Below, in pieces: positions 5,198-5,431 of a stretch of DNA of 5,431 nt. Numbering within the stretch: the stretch's first letter is position 1; each line of letters starts with the position of its first letter. A model generated the notes under the pieces. The model worked only from the letters and a program-made list of their open reading frames with translations. It was not told the DNA's origin and ran no database searches. The position numbers and the translations under genes are program-made. Source of the DNA: Treponema sp. (GTDB lineage Bacteria; Spirochaetota; Spirochaetia; Treponematales; Breznakiellaceae); assembly GCA_031257595.1 (NCBI GenBank), contig JAIROH010000283.1:1-5431 (forward strand), given 5' to 3'.

Positions 5198-5350
5198 CTA
5201 TTTGAAAAACTTCATAATAAGTTCATCGTTTTTCTTGAGCTTTTTTTCGACTGACGGGGGGATCGGCTTGCGGATCTGTCCTATGATTTCCTTGATGATC
5301 TTCTTGTCTTTTATCTCTGTCGGCTGTACCGGCTTAACCTTCGTTCCCAT
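5198..5350 (-). CDS. Small basic protein, putative antitoxin partner of the GNAT protein
   Basis: This 50-residue lysine-rich protein belongs to no family I recognise. The N-terminal half reads MGTKVKPVQPTEIKDKK. A hydrophobic helix-like stretch (IIKEIIGQI) follows, then a PIPP turn, a charged helix and the C-terminus DELIMKFFK. It does not show the ribbon-helix-helix pattern of the usual DUF1778 antitoxins of GNAT toxins and is much shorter than them. An in-frame TTG at 5398 would give 66 residues, but that codon lies in the -35 box of the promoter proposed here. The ATG at 5350 has GAGG 6 nt upstream (5360-5357) and is preferred. The gene ends 10 nt before the GNAT start, on the same strand, so the two are almost certainly co-transcribed. 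The antitoxin role rests on this arrangement only. Confidence 0.6.
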   Translation of the reverse strand: MGTKVKPVQPTEIKDKKIIKEIIGQIRKPIPPSVEKKLKKNDELIMKFFK

Positions 5351-5369
5351 AATCTCCCTCAATAAATTA

Positions 5370-5398
5370 AATATATCCCCTTTTGATGTTTTTGGCAA
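5370..5398 (-). promoter_or_regulatory. Promoter of the small-protein/GNAT pair
   Basis: TTGCCA at 5398-5393 and TATATT at 5375-5370 are spaced by 17 bp, a good sigma70-type match. The expected start near 5363 leaves a leader of about 13 nt containing the GAGG ribosome site at 5360-5357 before ATG 5350. Self-regulation at this site by the small protein would fit a toxin-antitoxin pair, but no operator repeat is evident. Confidence 0.6.
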
Positions 5399-5416
5399 CG
5401 CAAAAGCGGACTGACG

Positions 5417-5430
5417 CGCCGGCCGTCAAG
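5417..5430 (+). repeat. 14-bp direct repeat, right copy
   Basis: This is identical to 4615-4628. It lies about 20 bp upstream of the promoter of the small-protein/GNAT pair. On the minus strand it also contains TTGACG, but no good -10 box follows at the proper distance, so here it is not an evident promoter. The window ends one base later, so the repeat could be longer on that side. Confidence 0.6.
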
Positions 5431-5431
5431 G

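Noticed and set aside
5202..5414. A 70-codon plus-strand frame opposite the small basic protein
   Set aside because: Although hydrophobic, it has no ribosome site and is the complement of the lysine-rich gene. The minus-strand gene has a promoter, a ribosome site and a fitting neighbour.

Overview
The window carries a riboflavin-uptake operon under an FMN riboswitch on the minus strand. A small two-gene cassette that resembles a toxin-antitoxin pair lies upstream of it, and about 585 bp of repeat-rich, apparently gene-free DNA lies downstream. The three-gene ABC module (ATPase, permease, permease) without an adjacent solute-binding gene, together with the FMN riboswitch, matches the RfuABCD riboflavin importer described in Treponema pallidum. 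A spirochaete of the Treponema group is therefore the best guess for the host. That is an inference from gene content only. No rRNA, tRNA or other marker gene is present to confirm it.

Layout, read in the direction of transcription (minus strand, right to left): a promoter at 5370-5398; a 50-residue basic protein (5198-5350); a GNAT acetyltransferase (4630-5187); a second promoter at 4598-4627; an unusually long FMN riboswitch (4297-4580); about 120 nt of leader; then rfuB (2588-4174), rfuC (1503-2591) and rfuD (628-1506). The three rfu genes overlap by ATGA at both junctions. Positions 43-627 hold no gene I can support. They hold a 127-bp imperfect palindrome, a 31-bp repeat shared with the 3' end of rfuD, a smaller 11-bp inverted repeat and a possible plus-strand terminator. 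A possible further minus-strand gene starts at position 42 and runs off the left edge.

How it works: when FMN is low, the leader should permit expression of the two-domain ATPase RfuB and the permeases RfuC and RfuD, which import riboflavin, the FMN precursor. When FMN is high, the aptamer folds and expression falls. I see no terminator between aptamer and start codon, so control at translation initiation is likelier. The substrate-binding lipoprotein RfuA is not in the window and must be encoded elsewhere, or be replaced.

Base composition splits the window. The rfu genes are GC-rich, while the small-protein/GNAT cassette is clearly AT-richer. The cassette is bracketed by two copies of a 14-bp direct repeat, and one copy contains the -35 box of the riboswitch promoter. 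This suggests the cassette is a later arrival. The most interesting items are the enlarged riboswitch, the putative two-gene toxin-antitoxin pair with an unrecognised partner protein, and the repeats that frame it.
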